Part shown: positions 8,456 to 16,281 of the stretch, in pieces
How the letters are laid out: each line of letters opens with the position of its first letter
How positions within the stretch are numbered: position 1 is the stretch's first letter
Source of the DNA: CBDBON01 sp965208395
GTDB taxonomy: Bacteria; Chloroflexota; Dehalococcoidia; Lucifugimonadales; CBDBON01
Reading direction: 5' to 3'
Assembly (NCBI GenBank): GCA_965208395.1
Contig: CBDBON010000003.1
Coordinates: forward strand, 1,240,001-1,304,000
DNA length: 64,000 nt
Notes under the pieces: generated by a model
What the model was told of the DNA's origin: nothing
Database searches by the model: none
Seen by the model: only the letters and a program-made list of their open reading frames with translations
Translations under genes and position numbers: made by a program

Positions 8456-8709
8456 ATTGGGCAACCAAATGAGATGGACTTACCCGAGGACGCCCCATCG
8501 CTGAAGGTGAGCAATGCCGATAGAAGTTCTTCGTGGACCGGGGGAGCGGACCGTGGCAGGACGCGCATCCGGATAGACTTGCGAGAGGCTTTAGAATCCG
8601 CCGCGGGATCCATGAGTCGAAGCAGTCTTGCAGTAGTGCGACCTGCACCTTTATGCTTCTTCCTCAGCCTTGGCTACGGCCGCTTTAGCGGCTCTCGGGG
8701 AGAGCAAGA

Positions 8710-9618
8710 GTGACCTTATCTTCAACAGCCGTTTGGCAGATACCCGAGCCCCTCTCATCTCACAGCGTTCGGGTCGACGATGACACCGTCATTGTCCTGA
8801 GACGACACGGGAACCCGGAGGGTCCTCGGCTCATCCTGAGTCATGGAAACGGCTTGGCTATCGACCTCTATTACCCGTTCTGGTCGCTCCTGGCCGACGA
8901 CTTCGACCTCGTGGTACACGACCTCAGGAACCACGGCTGGAACGAAGTCGGAGCCCTGGAGGACCACAGCGTGCAGGCGTTCGCCCAAGACCATGACCTC
9001 ATCGCCGAGGCCGTCGACAGCCTCTACGGCCGGAAGCCGACGGTGGGAGTATTCCACTCGATCTCAGCCCTGGCCGGGCTGCACCTCCCCTCCAGAGGCA
9101 GCAACTACTCCGCGCTGGTGCTGTTCACTCCACCGCTGTCCAACCGCGGCCACGGCTACAGGGAGTTCGAGCTGCTGTGCAAGCGTACGGGCGACATGCT
9201 AAGGAACCGTGCGACGCGGTTCCAGGCCCGGGAGGATCTTTCGGAGCTCCACACCTACCTGCCCTACTTCCAGCGGGCCGTCCCGGGCGTGCTGGAGCTC
9301 GTGGCAAGGACAACTCTACGGGAGGCCCGACAGGGCTACGAGCTTCGATGTCCGCGCGAGCACGAAGCGCAGATCTGGTACGAAGCCCCCGTACCAGCGG
9401 TGTCGGTCGACTTCGGCTCACTCCGATGTCCCACCATGATCATTGGGTCCGACCCCGCCCTCGACCCGGACCGTCCGAGGTTCGACTTTGCTGATGCCGA
9501 CGCTGCGGGTGTCGACCACGAGCTGCTCCCCGGTACGTCGCACTTCCTACAGCTCGAGAAGCCGGAGAAGTGCGCGGCGACCATGCTGAGATTCCTGGAA
9601 CGGCACGGCATCGTCTAG
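8710..9618 (+). CDS. Alpha/beta hydrolase
   Basis: A 302-residue cytoplasmic hydrolase starting at GTG behind a GGGGAGAG ribosome-binding site. HGNG (residues 45-48) is the oxyanion-hole motif, Ser117 in FHSISALA is the nucleophile on the elbow, and His in GTSHFLQLEKPE near the C-terminus is the catalytic base. The acid is probably Asp in GSDPALD. The HxS elbow and the long helical cap (about 140-230) resemble ester or lactone hydrolases of the serine-hydrolase clan. The substrate cannot be predicted. It is not in an obvious operon. Confidence 0.85.
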   Translation: MTLSSTAVWQIPEPLSSHSVRVDDDTVIVLRRHGNPEGPRLILSHGNGLAIDLYYPFWSLLADDFDLVVHDLRNHGWNEVGALEDHSVQAFAQDHDLIAEAVDSLYGRKPTVGVFHSISALAGLHLPSRGSNYSALVLFTPPLSNRGHGYREFELLCKRTGDMLRNRATRFQAREDLSELHTYLPYFQRAVPGVLELVARTTLREARQGYELRCPREHEAQIWYEAPVPAVSVDFGSLRCPTMIIGSDPALDPDRPRFDFADADAAGVDHELLPGTSHFLQLEKPEKCAATMLRFLERHGIV

Positions 9619-9789
9619 CCCCGGCTGGTTCCAACACAGTCCGCGACATAACACTCTCGAAGCCGGAATACGAGATCGTTCGAAAAGGACGTAGTGCCGC
9701 CGATGCGTGACGGACATGTACCGGCCCGCCATCCGAGTCAGTATGGAGTATCATGTGGCCGTCTCGCTTCAAGAAAGGCCCTTGCCCAC

Positions 9790-10842
9790 ATGCGCTTCCT
9801 TCTCATTCTTGCAGCCCTCACACTCACCGCCGTAGCTTGCACGTCAGGCGGCGATCATGACGACGAGTCGCGGCTCGCCTCAGTGCGCGACCGTGGCAAG
9901 GTCGTCTGCGCGACCCTAGACGACACCCCCGGCTTCGGATTTCTAGACGCACGGGGAAACCATACCGGCTTCGACATCGACCTCTGTCGCGCCGTCGCCG
10001 CAGCGACCCTCGGAGACGCCGACGCCGTCGAGCTTCGGATCATCGACGCGGCGGAGCGCGGTCCCGTCATGCAAGCCGGCGAGGTCGACCTGCTCACCTT
10101 CGTGACGACGTGGACCAGCTCGCGCGATGCCGCCTGGGGCGACTTCGTGCCGACGATGTTCTACGATGGCCAGGGGTTCATGGTCCCGGCCGGCCTCGGC
10201 GTCGCGAGCGTCTACGACTTGGGCGGCGTCTCGGTCTGCACCTTGGCCGGGACGACCAGCGAGTTGAACGCGCAGGACTTCTTCAGCCAGAATCGGCTGA
10301 CATACAGCGCGAGCATCTTCGAGTCGGCCGACCTTGCCTTCGACGCCTACGCCAGCGGCGCCTGCGACGCCTTCACCACCGACCGCTCCACCCTGGCCGC
10401 CCTCCGGTCCAGCCTCTCCAATCCCGGTGAGCATGTGATCCTCCCCGAGATCATCTCGGAGGAACCGCTCACCCCGCTGGTTCCCCACGGTGACAGCCAG
10501 TGGTTCGATATCGTGAAGACCGTGATGAGCATCCTAATCCAGGGCGAGGCCTTGGGCGTCGAGTCCGCCAACGTCGCCGCCCTCGCCGCGTCGGACAACG
10601 TCGCGGTGCAGCGCCTGCTCGGCGTCGCGGGCGGCTGGGGCCAGGAGACCCTTGGCCTAGACCTCACCGTCGCCCAGACGGTAATCGCCCAGGTCGGCAA
10701 CTACGGCGAGATCTACGACCGCCACCTCGGCTCAGGTGGTATCGGCCTGCCGCGAGAGGGCGGCCGCAACGCCCTCTGGTCCGGTGCCCCCTGCACTGAC
10801 TGCCCCAAAGGAGGCCAGATCTACGCACCGCCGCTCCGGTAG
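9790..10842 (+). CDS. Amino-acid ABC transporter substrate-binding lipoprotein (AapJ/BztA-like)
   Basis: The product (350 residues from the ATG at 9790) starts with a lipoprotein signal peptide ending in the lipobox TAVAC, so it is anchored outside the membrane. The mature part is a type II periplasmic-binding fold of the general L-amino-acid type: VRDRGKVVCATLDDTPGFGF, FDIDLCRAVAAA, then VDLLTFVTTWTSSRD, and the C-terminal GGWGQETLGL and NYGEIYDRHLG typical of AapJ/BztA. An upstream in-frame start would put a polar stretch before the signal peptide and is rejected. The permease and ATPase genes are not adjacent, so it is an orphan or works with a distant transporter. Confidence 0.9.
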   Translation: MRFLLILAALTLTAVACTSGGDHDDESRLASVRDRGKVVCATLDDTPGFGFLDARGNHTGFDIDLCRAVAAATLGDADAVELRIIDAAERGPVMQAGEVDLLTFVTTWTSSRDAAWGDFVPTMFYDGQGFMVPAGLGVASVYDLGGVSVCTLAGTTSELNAQDFFSQNRLTYSASIFESADLAFDAYASGACDAFTTDRSTLAALRSSLSNPGEHVILPEIISEEPLTPLVPHGDSQWFDIVKTVMSILIQGEALGVESANVAALAASDNVAVQRLLGVAGGWGQETLGLDLTVAQTVIAQVGNYGEIYDRHLGSGGIGLPREGGRNALWSGAPCTDCPKGGQIYAPPLR

Positions 10843-10942
10843 CGGGCGCGGAGACCTCGCATACGTGAAGGGGTTGTACAAACGGGACCTAGTCTCCCTG
10901 CATCTTGACAAGCGGCGTTCGCGGGCAACAATTGGATAGGCG

Positions 10943-11389
10943 ATGCTTAAGGTCGGCGGTCGGGCTCCGGACTTCACGGTTACCCTAGGTTCCGGCGAAC
11001 GGTTTACTCTCTCAGAGCACCGGGGCCGGAACGTGGTTCTCTTCTTCTATCCTCGGGCCTTCACTCTTGGGTGCACAGCCGAGGTAGGGGGCTTCCGCGA
11101 CCATCACGACGACCTCGCCATCCATAACGCCGTCGTCATAGGCATCAGCACCGACAGCGTCGACAGGCTGAAGCGTTTCGGCGACGCTGTCGAGACGCCG
11201 TTCGGCCTCGGGAGCGACGCGGCCGGGGATATCCGCCGGCTTTACGATGTCCAGCGCAGGTTCGGCCTGGGTACGTCTCGCGTGACCTACGTCATCGATA
11301 GCGATGGGACAATCAGGGATGTCTTTCACAACGAGATAGTGATGAGCAGCCACGTCCAGAACGCGCTGAGAAGGCTCGAAAGCCTATGA
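10943..11389 (+). CDS. bcp: Peroxiredoxin, Bcp/PrxQ family
   Basis: A 148-residue thiol peroxidase reducing hydrogen peroxide and organic hydroperoxides in the cytoplasm. Peroxidatic Cys44 lies in YPRAFTLGCTAE, close to the family FTPGCTxE motif but with Leu in place of Pro. In many PrxQ proteins the resolving cysteine is five residues later; here that position is Gly49 and no other cysteine is visible, so a 1-Cys mechanism is likely. Its 3' end overlaps the end of the convergent transporter gene by six bases. Confidence 0.9.
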   Translation: MLKVGGRAPDFTVTLGSGERFTLSEHRGRNVVLFFYPRAFTLGCTAEVGGFRDHHDDLAIHNAVVIGISTDSVDRLKRFGDAVETPFGLGSDAAGDIRRLYDVQRRFGLGTSRVTYVIDSDGTIRDVFHNEIVMSSHVQNALRRLESL

Positions 11390-13027
11390 GCGCCTCCGGC
11401 CCGCATCCTCGGCCGCCGCGACGCGCTCGCCGGCAGCCACATCCACCCACCGGAGCACGATCATACCCGCAAGGATGATCACGATGATCGAGGCCACCGC
11501 GACCCTCGCGTCGAACGCAGCCGTGAGGAACACGTAGAGCGTCGGGCCAAAGACAGCCGACGCCCTGGTCATGAACCCGAAGAACGAAAAGAACTCCCCG
11601 CTTCGAGTCTCCGGTGTGATCTTGGCGAACAGGCTTCTCGCCAGCGCCTGGCTTCCGCCCAGCACCAACCCGAGGCAGGTCCCCAGGATCATCCACTGGT
11701 AGCCTGCATCCAGACCCAGCGGCCCCCACACAGCGCTTCGGACAGCCTCCGGCCACCAGTCCACCGGGCCGTCCCCCAGAGTGGACGGGTGCTGCCGTCC
11801 GACCGCCGTCTCGCCGTCGAGCTCGCCGCCTTCTATCGAGATGGTGTAGGCAGAGTGCTCCGACAGGCGAACCGCTTCCAGCAGCCTTGCCACCCTTCCA
11901 GGCGGGAGCAGCTCGCCCTCTTCGATCTCATGGCCCTCCTGCCGCCATATCGAATCGGAGTGCGACTCTCCCAGCTCGGGCACGGCATCGGCGGCGTAGG
12001 CCGCCGCGTCAGCTCTGTAGGTCAACTGGTAATCGAACTCGCTATGGCTGTTGGGTACCAGGGGCGCGACCGCCACTCCGGCGAGCACTATGAGCACCCA
12101 TCCGGCGAGCGCAGTGGTTAGCGCAATCTTGGTCGTGGTCCGGCGCGCGATCCACGCGAAGACCATCGCGCCCCCTGCCGCGACGAACTGGATGATCAGG
12201 ATCGTGGCCATGTTGAAGGCCAGCGGAATTCCGATCGAGTCGGCGGCGAAGGCTCCGGCGACCGATATGACCGTCTGCACGCCGTCGTTGAACAGCAGGT
12301 ACGCGCCGAGATAGACGAGGACCACTCTGAACCTGCCGATCTCCCTGAACGTCCGGCTCAGCTCCCTTGCCGCCAAGGTCAGCGCCTTCCACGGAGTCAG
12401 CCGGTCTACCGGGTCGTAGACGGGGGGTTCGGGCAGCACCTTCAGCGTCCAGAGCGCCCATCCGAACCACCACACGCCGATGGAGGCTATCGACACCCGC
12501 GTCACCAGATCCGCGTAAGCGGTGTCCTGGGTCAAGACGATCAATACGAGGTGGACCAGCAGGAGCAGTCCACCTCCGATGTAGCCGTACCCGAACCCTC
12601 TGCTGCTGACGTCATCTAGGAGGTTGGGGGGCGCGATGTGAGGGAGAAACGAGTTGTAGAAGACCAGGCTGCCCGCAAAGCCGACGTTCGCCAGTACGAA
12701 CGTCCCCAGGAGCCACGCCCACGGGTGGGCTGTATATGCCGAGAAGAAGGCGAGGCCGATGAAGAGAGATCCGGCGGCGGCGTAGACGGTCAGGAGAGTC
12801 TTCTTGAGGGCTGCGCGGTCGGCGATGATGCCCAGGACCGGGCTCGACAGCGCAACGACCGCCGTGGACACGGCCACGCCCATGCTCCACATGGAGCTGC
12901 CCGTGAAGGTGATGCCTACAAATGAGGCTTCTTCGCCCAGAGCATCCTTGAAGAGGAAGACGAAATAGATCGGTATGATGGCGGCTATGCCGCTGGTGGC
13001 GAAGGCGGAGTTGGCCCAGTCGTACAT
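11384..13027 (-). CDS. UMF1-family MFS transporter
   Basis: A 547-residue membrane protein with about twelve helices. MYDWANSAFATSG, SPVLGIIAD and the FYNSFLPHI region identify the UMF1 (Atg22-like) branch of the major facilitator superfamily. A soluble insertion of about 100 residues (around 330-430) interrupts the C-terminal half. The family substrate is uncertain. In relatives the N-terminus continues upstream as xxRAWALYDWANSAF. The frame here also continues upstream (ELSARQRGIIRAWC) to a stop but offers no ATG, GTG or TTG, so the true start is either this internal ATG or a non-standard codon such as CTG. A 13-bp inverted repeat lies where the original start should be. Confidence 0.85.
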   Translation of the reverse strand: MYDWANSAFATSGIAAIIPIYFVFLFKDALGEEASFVGITFTGSSMWSMGVAVSTAVVALSSPVLGIIADRAALKKTLLTVYAAAGSLFIGLAFFSAYTAHPWAWLLGTFVLANVGFAGSLVFYNSFLPHIAPPNLLDDVSSRGFGYGYIGGGLLLLVHLVLIVLTQDTAYADLVTRVSIASIGVWWFGWALWTLKVLPEPPVYDPVDRLTPWKALTLAARELSRTFREIGRFRVVLVYLGAYLLFNDGVQTVISVAGAFAADSIGIPLAFNMATILIIQFVAAGGAMVFAWIARRTTTKIALTTALAGWVLIVLAGVAVAPLVPNSHSEFDYQLTYRADAAAYAADAVPELGESHSDSIWRQEGHEIEEGELLPPGRVARLLEAVRLSEHSAYTISIEGGELDGETAVGRQHPSTLGDGPVDWWPEAVRSAVWGPLGLDAGYQWMILGTCLGLVLGGSQALARSLFAKITPETRSGEFFSFFGFMTRASAVFGPTLYVFLTAAFDARVAVASIIVIILAGMIVLRWVDVAAGERVAAAEDAGRRRS

Positions 13028-13103
13028 GCACCAGGCGCGGATGATCCCGCGCTGGCGTGCCGACAGCTCTCCGACCGTTGCGGCTGTCGTGGCTTGCTCC
13101 CTG

Positions 13104-13146
13104 GTAACTGTTCAGAGTTGAGGTCTCACGGAGTCTGAACAGTTAC
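13104..13146. repeat. Perfect 13-bp inverted repeat
   Basis: GTAACTGTTCAGA at 13104-13116 is exactly complementary to the arm at 13134-13146, with a 17-bp centre. Related words (GTTCAGA followed by TTGAGG or TTGGAGG) appear at 25063 and 62942 in other gaps. It lies between the divergent UMF1 transporter and PH-domain genes and replaces the expected start region of the former. Confidence 0.75.
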
Positions 13147-13252
13147 GCTACTCGTTGTTGGGACGACGGGTAGATGATACCTTAGCGACCGCGGACAAGT
13201 CATCGCGGGCACAGCCTGTCCACCCTCCACGGATAGAAAGGGAACAGAAAAG

Positions 13253-13822
13253 ATGAGCGAGCAGACCGATCGTTCCACTGCCGGCGGCGTGACCGGGGAG
13301 ACGCTCTATGAGGCGCAGTTCGATCAGGGCTACGCCAAGTACGGGCGGCTCTTCGTAACTCTCATAGCCTTCGTCACCATAGTCGGCATTCCGTTCATCC
13401 CTTTCCTGCTGCTGTTCAGCCTCTGGTACTTCCCGGCCTACTTCCGGCGCATCTCCGCCCGGCTGACGACGCAGGCGGTCGAGATAAGGAAGGGTGTCTT
13501 CTTCCGCACGGAGGCGACGATCCCGCTCAACAGGATCACCGACGTGCGGCTGCACGACGGTCCCCTCATGCGCTACTGCAATATCCGCGGGCTCAAGATC
13601 GAGACGGCTGGAGGGTCGGGCACCGACTCGGGGTCCGAGGGAGACCTGATCGGCGTCATAGGCGCCGAGGAGATGCGGGACGCGATCCTGTTGCAGCGGC
13701 AGAGGGTCCTGGACGCGGACCGGAGCGAAGAGTCTCCCCGCACTGCCTCCGCCGATGCGGATGTACTGACCGAGATTCGCGACATCCTGGCGCGGATGGA
13801 GGCGAAGTGGCCGCCGAGCTAG
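13253..13822 (+). CDS. Membrane-anchored bacterial PH-domain protein
   Basis: A 189-residue protein with one or two hydrophobic segments at about 34-62 (GRLFVTLIAFVTIVGIPFIP onward). A bacterial PH (YdbS/YdbT-type) domain follows: LTTQAVEIRKGVFFRTEATIPLNRITDVRL. An acidic C-terminal tail ends in a short helix. Such proteins sit on the cytoplasmic face of the membrane, and their precise job is unknown. GAAAGGGAACAGAAAAG before the ATG gives a reasonable ribosome-binding site. It is divergent from the UMF1 gene. Confidence 0.8.
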   Translation: MSEQTDRSTAGGVTGETLYEAQFDQGYAKYGRLFVTLIAFVTIVGIPFIPFLLLFSLWYFPAYFRRISARLTTQAVEIRKGVFFRTEATIPLNRITDVRLHDGPLMRYCNIRGLKIETAGGSGTDSGSEGDLIGVIGAEEMRDAILLQRQRVLDADRSEESPRTASADADVLTEIRDILARMEAKWPPS

Positions 13823-13850
13823 AGACGCCCGGCCAGGTCAGAAAGGGTCC

Positions 13851-14240
13851 TCACCTGCTGAGAGTCCGGAATCCGAGTGCCGAAGCCACGATCTGCTGCC
13901 GGTCGTCGAGCGTGACGAACGAGATGTCGCCCGGCTCCAGGGCGACGTAGAGCGCCGCCGCAATATGCCACAGGTCGGCGCCTCTCAGGTAGCCTGCTTC
14001 CTGAGCAGTTCTGAGCTCAGGGGTCAACGGTCGGTCGGGGAGGACCCATCTGATGCCGGAGAGGACACGGGCGTCGAAATCTCGTCCCTCTCGGTTGTAC
14101 GCGGCCCGGACCTCAGCCTCCAGCAGGTTGGATGATCTGAGATCCAAGAATTCGGCAAGCTCCCGCTCTACGGCCGCCCATCCGCGATCCTGGAATGCGA
14201 TGCCGACGATCGCAGATGAGTCGACGTAGGCGACACTCAT
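13851..14240 (-). CDS. vapC: PIN-domain ribonuclease toxin (VapC-like)
   Basis: A 129-residue PIN domain. Acidic residues expected at the metal site are visible: Asp7 in YVDSSA, Glu41/Glu43 in LEAEVRA, Asp89 in GADLWH and Asp112 in TLDDRQ. By family, it is an Mg-dependent endoribonuclease cleaving tRNA or rRNA unless neutralised. Its ATG overlaps the end of the antitoxin gene, the standard translationally coupled layout. Confidence 0.88.
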   Translation of the reverse strand: MSVAYVDSSAIVGIAFQDRGWAAVERELAEFLDLRSSNLLEAEVRAAYNREGRDFDARVLSGIRWVLPDRPLTPELRTAQEAGYLRGADLWHIAAALYVALEPGDISFVTLDDRQQIVASALGFRTLSR

Positions 14241-14512
14241 CAGTCCCGCTCTTCGAGGAATCTCTTCAGGGCGCCGGGCACGTACGCGCCCCCTTCGAAC
14301 GGTATCCTCCGCTCACGGGGGCCGACCAGCACTCCTCGCCGTTCCAGATCCCGGGTCCTCTGTTCCATCGTTGTCTTTGGCTTTTCGAGCGGACGTATTT
14401 CAGCCACGGGCTCCCCTCGGTACGACACAGTGACAGTCTTTCCCTCACGCACCTGACGCATGACTTCTGAGAATCGGGCCTTGGCTTCGTAAGTCGAGTA
14501 GCTGATGCTCAT
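14240..14512 (-). CDS. Antitoxin, Phd/YefM-type
   Basis: A 90-residue protein. The N-terminus (SISYSTYEAKARFSEVMRQVREGKTVTVSYRGEPVAEIRP) is the Phd/YefM DNA-binding fold, and the C-terminal half, with Arg/Glu-rich turns and VPGALKRFLEERD, should wrap the toxin. It overlaps the PIN toxin gene by one base and should both neutralise the toxin and repress the pair through the palindromes just upstream. Confidence 0.88.
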   Translation of the reverse strand: MSISYSTYEAKARFSEVMRQVREGKTVTVSYRGEPVAEIRPLEKPKTTMEQRTRDLERRGVLVGPRERRIPFEGGAYVPGALKRFLEERD

Positions 14513-14525
14513 GGCGACGACTATA

Positions 14526-14542
14526 GACTAGTCAGACTAGTC
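14526..14542. promoter_or_regulatory. Tandem GACTAGTC palindromes, likely antitoxin operator
   Basis: Two copies of the perfect palindrome GACTAGTC (14526-14533 and 14535-14542), nine bases apart, lie just upstream of the antitoxin start. This is the expected place for autoregulatory binding by the antitoxin-toxin complex. Confidence 0.65.
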
Positions 14543-14566
14543 AGTCAAGCCTGTCGCGTCATTCCC

Positions 14567-14706
14567 CTATCCTGCTCGCTCAAAGATGGTTGCCATGCTC
14601 TGGCCGCCGCCGACACACATCGTGACCAGGCGGGTCGCGGCAGGACGACGCGATATCTCCTCCATCAGCTAGATCGTCATGACTGCGCCTGTGGCGCCAA
14701 CCCTGG
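14567..14706 (-). pseudogene. Duplicated 3' end of the thiolase gene
   Basis: This stretch closely repeats the last ~135 bases of the intact thiolase at 14955: the same VGATGAVMT, LMEE, LVTMCVGGGQ and ATIFERAG text, with point changes. A TAG now interrupts the frame just before LMEE. It is a partial duplication, separated from the intact gene by the DNA-methylase fragment. Confidence 0.85.
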
Positions 14707-14722
14707 CCGGTCCCGGGCCTAC

Positions 14723-14932
14723 TTATGCGCTCAGACTCCTGGTCCACTCCCAGGTGTCGGTGAACGCCTTTATCTGCGCCGGCGACTCCTCTCCGGACCG
14801 ATCCTTGAACAGCACGTTGTAGCTGGCGTTCGAGTTGAACGGCGGGTCGAGGTAGACGAGATCTACCGATTCGTCGGCGACGTGCTGCCGAAGAATGTCG
14901 AGATTGTCGCCGTAGTAGAGCGTATTGGTCAT
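14723..14932 (-). pseudogene. Truncated N-terminus of a DNA methyltransferase (N4/N6 type)
   Basis: The 69 residues are the start of a site-specific adenine/cytosine-N4 methyltransferase: MTNTLYYGDNLDILRQHV, then VDLVYLDPPFNSNASYNVLF with the catalytic DPPF motif. The text stops after AFTDTWEW, where relatives continue for hundreds of residues with the target-recognition and SAM-binding regions. It is inactive. It lies between the intact thiolase gene and the thiolase fragment, so one rearrangement probably created both scars. Confidence 0.85.
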
Positions 14933-14954
14933 GTGAGGTTCGGTTAAGAGAGGA

Positions 14955-16142
14955 CTACCCCGCTCGCTCGAAGATGGTTGCCACGCCCTGGCCGCCGCCG
15001 ACGCACATCGTGACGAGACCCGTCTCGTGGTCCCGGCGTGACATCTCCTCCATCAGCTTGACCGTCATGACCGCGCCCGTTGCGCCGACCGGATGGCCCA
15101 GGCTGATCCCGCTGCCGTTGACGTTCGTCTTGTCGAGATCGAGATCGAGCTCCCGGATGCAGTAGAGCGCCTGCGCCGCAAACGCCTCGTTCAGCTCTAC
15201 CAGATCGATGTCGTCCGCGGTCATCCCGGCCTTGTCCAGCGCCTTGCGCACCGCGGGCACGGGGCCTATGCCCATGACGGCCGGCTCGACGCCGGACACT
15301 CCCCGCGCGCCCCAGCGCAGCCTTGGAGTGATTCCAAGCTCCGCCGCCCTCTTCGCCGACATGATCACCACCGCGGCCGCGCCGTCGTTGATCGATGAGG
15401 CGTTGCCGGCGGTGACCGTGCCGTCCTTCTTGAAGACGGGGCGGAGCTGACCGAGCTTTTCGAGGGAGCTGTCCGCCCTCGGCCCCTCGTCGACGTCGAC
15501 GACCACCGGGTCGCCTCGGCGCTGCGGGACGGAGACCTGGACGATCTGGCCGGCGAACCTGCCGTCTTCGATGGCCGCGGATGCCCGCTTGTGGCTCATT
15601 AGCGCCATCTCGTCCTGGTCGTCCCTGCTGACCTCGAACCGTTCGGCGACGTTCTCCGCCGTGACGCCCATGTGGTAGTAGTTGACGGGGCAGCTGAGGC
15701 CCTGCACCAGGCCGTCGATCAGTGGCGAGTCGCCCATGCGCAGCCCGTCGAACCGGGCCTTGTGGCTGAGCAGGTAGGGGGCCTGGCTCATGCTCTCCGT
15801 GCCGCCGGCGACCGCGACGTCCACCTCGCCGGTCCTGACGAGCTGCACAGCCGTGTTGATCGCCTCCAGGCCGGAGGAGCACTGCCGGTTGACGGCCAGG
15901 GTGGGCACGGCGTCCGGGATGCCCGCACGGAGCGCGGAGAGGCGGGCGGCATAGCCAGCCTCGGCCGCCTGGAGGGCGTTGCCCATCACCACCTCGTCGA
16001 CCATCCCCGGCTCCAAGCCGGCCCGGTCGACGGCCGCCCTGATGGCCGCGGCCCCGAGGTCGGGCGCGGATACGTCCTTCAGACCGCCTCCGAACCTGCC
16101 CATAGGCGTTCGCGCGCCGCTGACTATTACCGCATCCTGCAT
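14955..16142 (-). CDS. Acetyl-CoA C-acetyltransferase (thiolase)
   Basis: A 395-residue cytoplasmic thiolase that condenses two acetyl-CoA or cleaves 3-ketoacyl-CoA. Acyl-accepting Cys88 lies in NRQCSSG, the GHPVGATG histidine and the CVGGGQG cysteine complete the active site, and NEAFA is present. The length matches biosynthetic/degradative tetrameric thiolases. It is divergent from selB, with no operon partner on its strand. A broken copy of its 3' end lies 250 bases downstream. Confidence 0.93.
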   Translation of the reverse strand: MQDAVIVSGARTPMGRFGGGLKDVSAPDLGAAAIRAAVDRAGLEPGMVDEVVMGNALQAAEAGYAARLSALRAGIPDAVPTLAVNRQCSSGLEAINTAVQLVRTGEVDVAVAGGTESMSQAPYLLSHKARFDGLRMGDSPLIDGLVQGLSCPVNYYHMGVTAENVAERFEVSRDDQDEMALMSHKRASAAIEDGRFAGQIVQVSVPQRRGDPVVVDVDEGPRADSSLEKLGQLRPVFKKDGTVTAGNASSINDGAAAVVIMSAKRAAELGITPRLRWGARGVSGVEPAVMGIGPVPAVRKALDKAGMTADDIDLVELNEAFAAQALYCIRELDLDLDKTNVNGSGISLGHPVGATGAVMTVKLMEEMSRRDHETGLVTMCVGGGQGVATIFERAG

Positions 16143-16219
16143 TTTCTCCTCCTGATGAGTAGTGTCGAGTGGTCGTCGGCCAGCATATCATCTCCCGCTC
16201 CCGACCGGAAATCGGCGAA

Positions 16220-16248
16220 TTGCCGGGCATACACCCCTGTGCTATTCT
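16220..16248 (+). promoter_or_regulatory. Predicted sigma-70 promoter for selB
   Basis: TTGCCG (16220-16225), 17 bp, then TATTCT (16243-16248), 33 bases before the selB ATG. It lies in the divergent gap with the thiolase gene. Confidence 0.5.
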
Positions 16249-16281
16249 TAGCCCACTCCCCCAACACCGCAGGGCCTCAGA

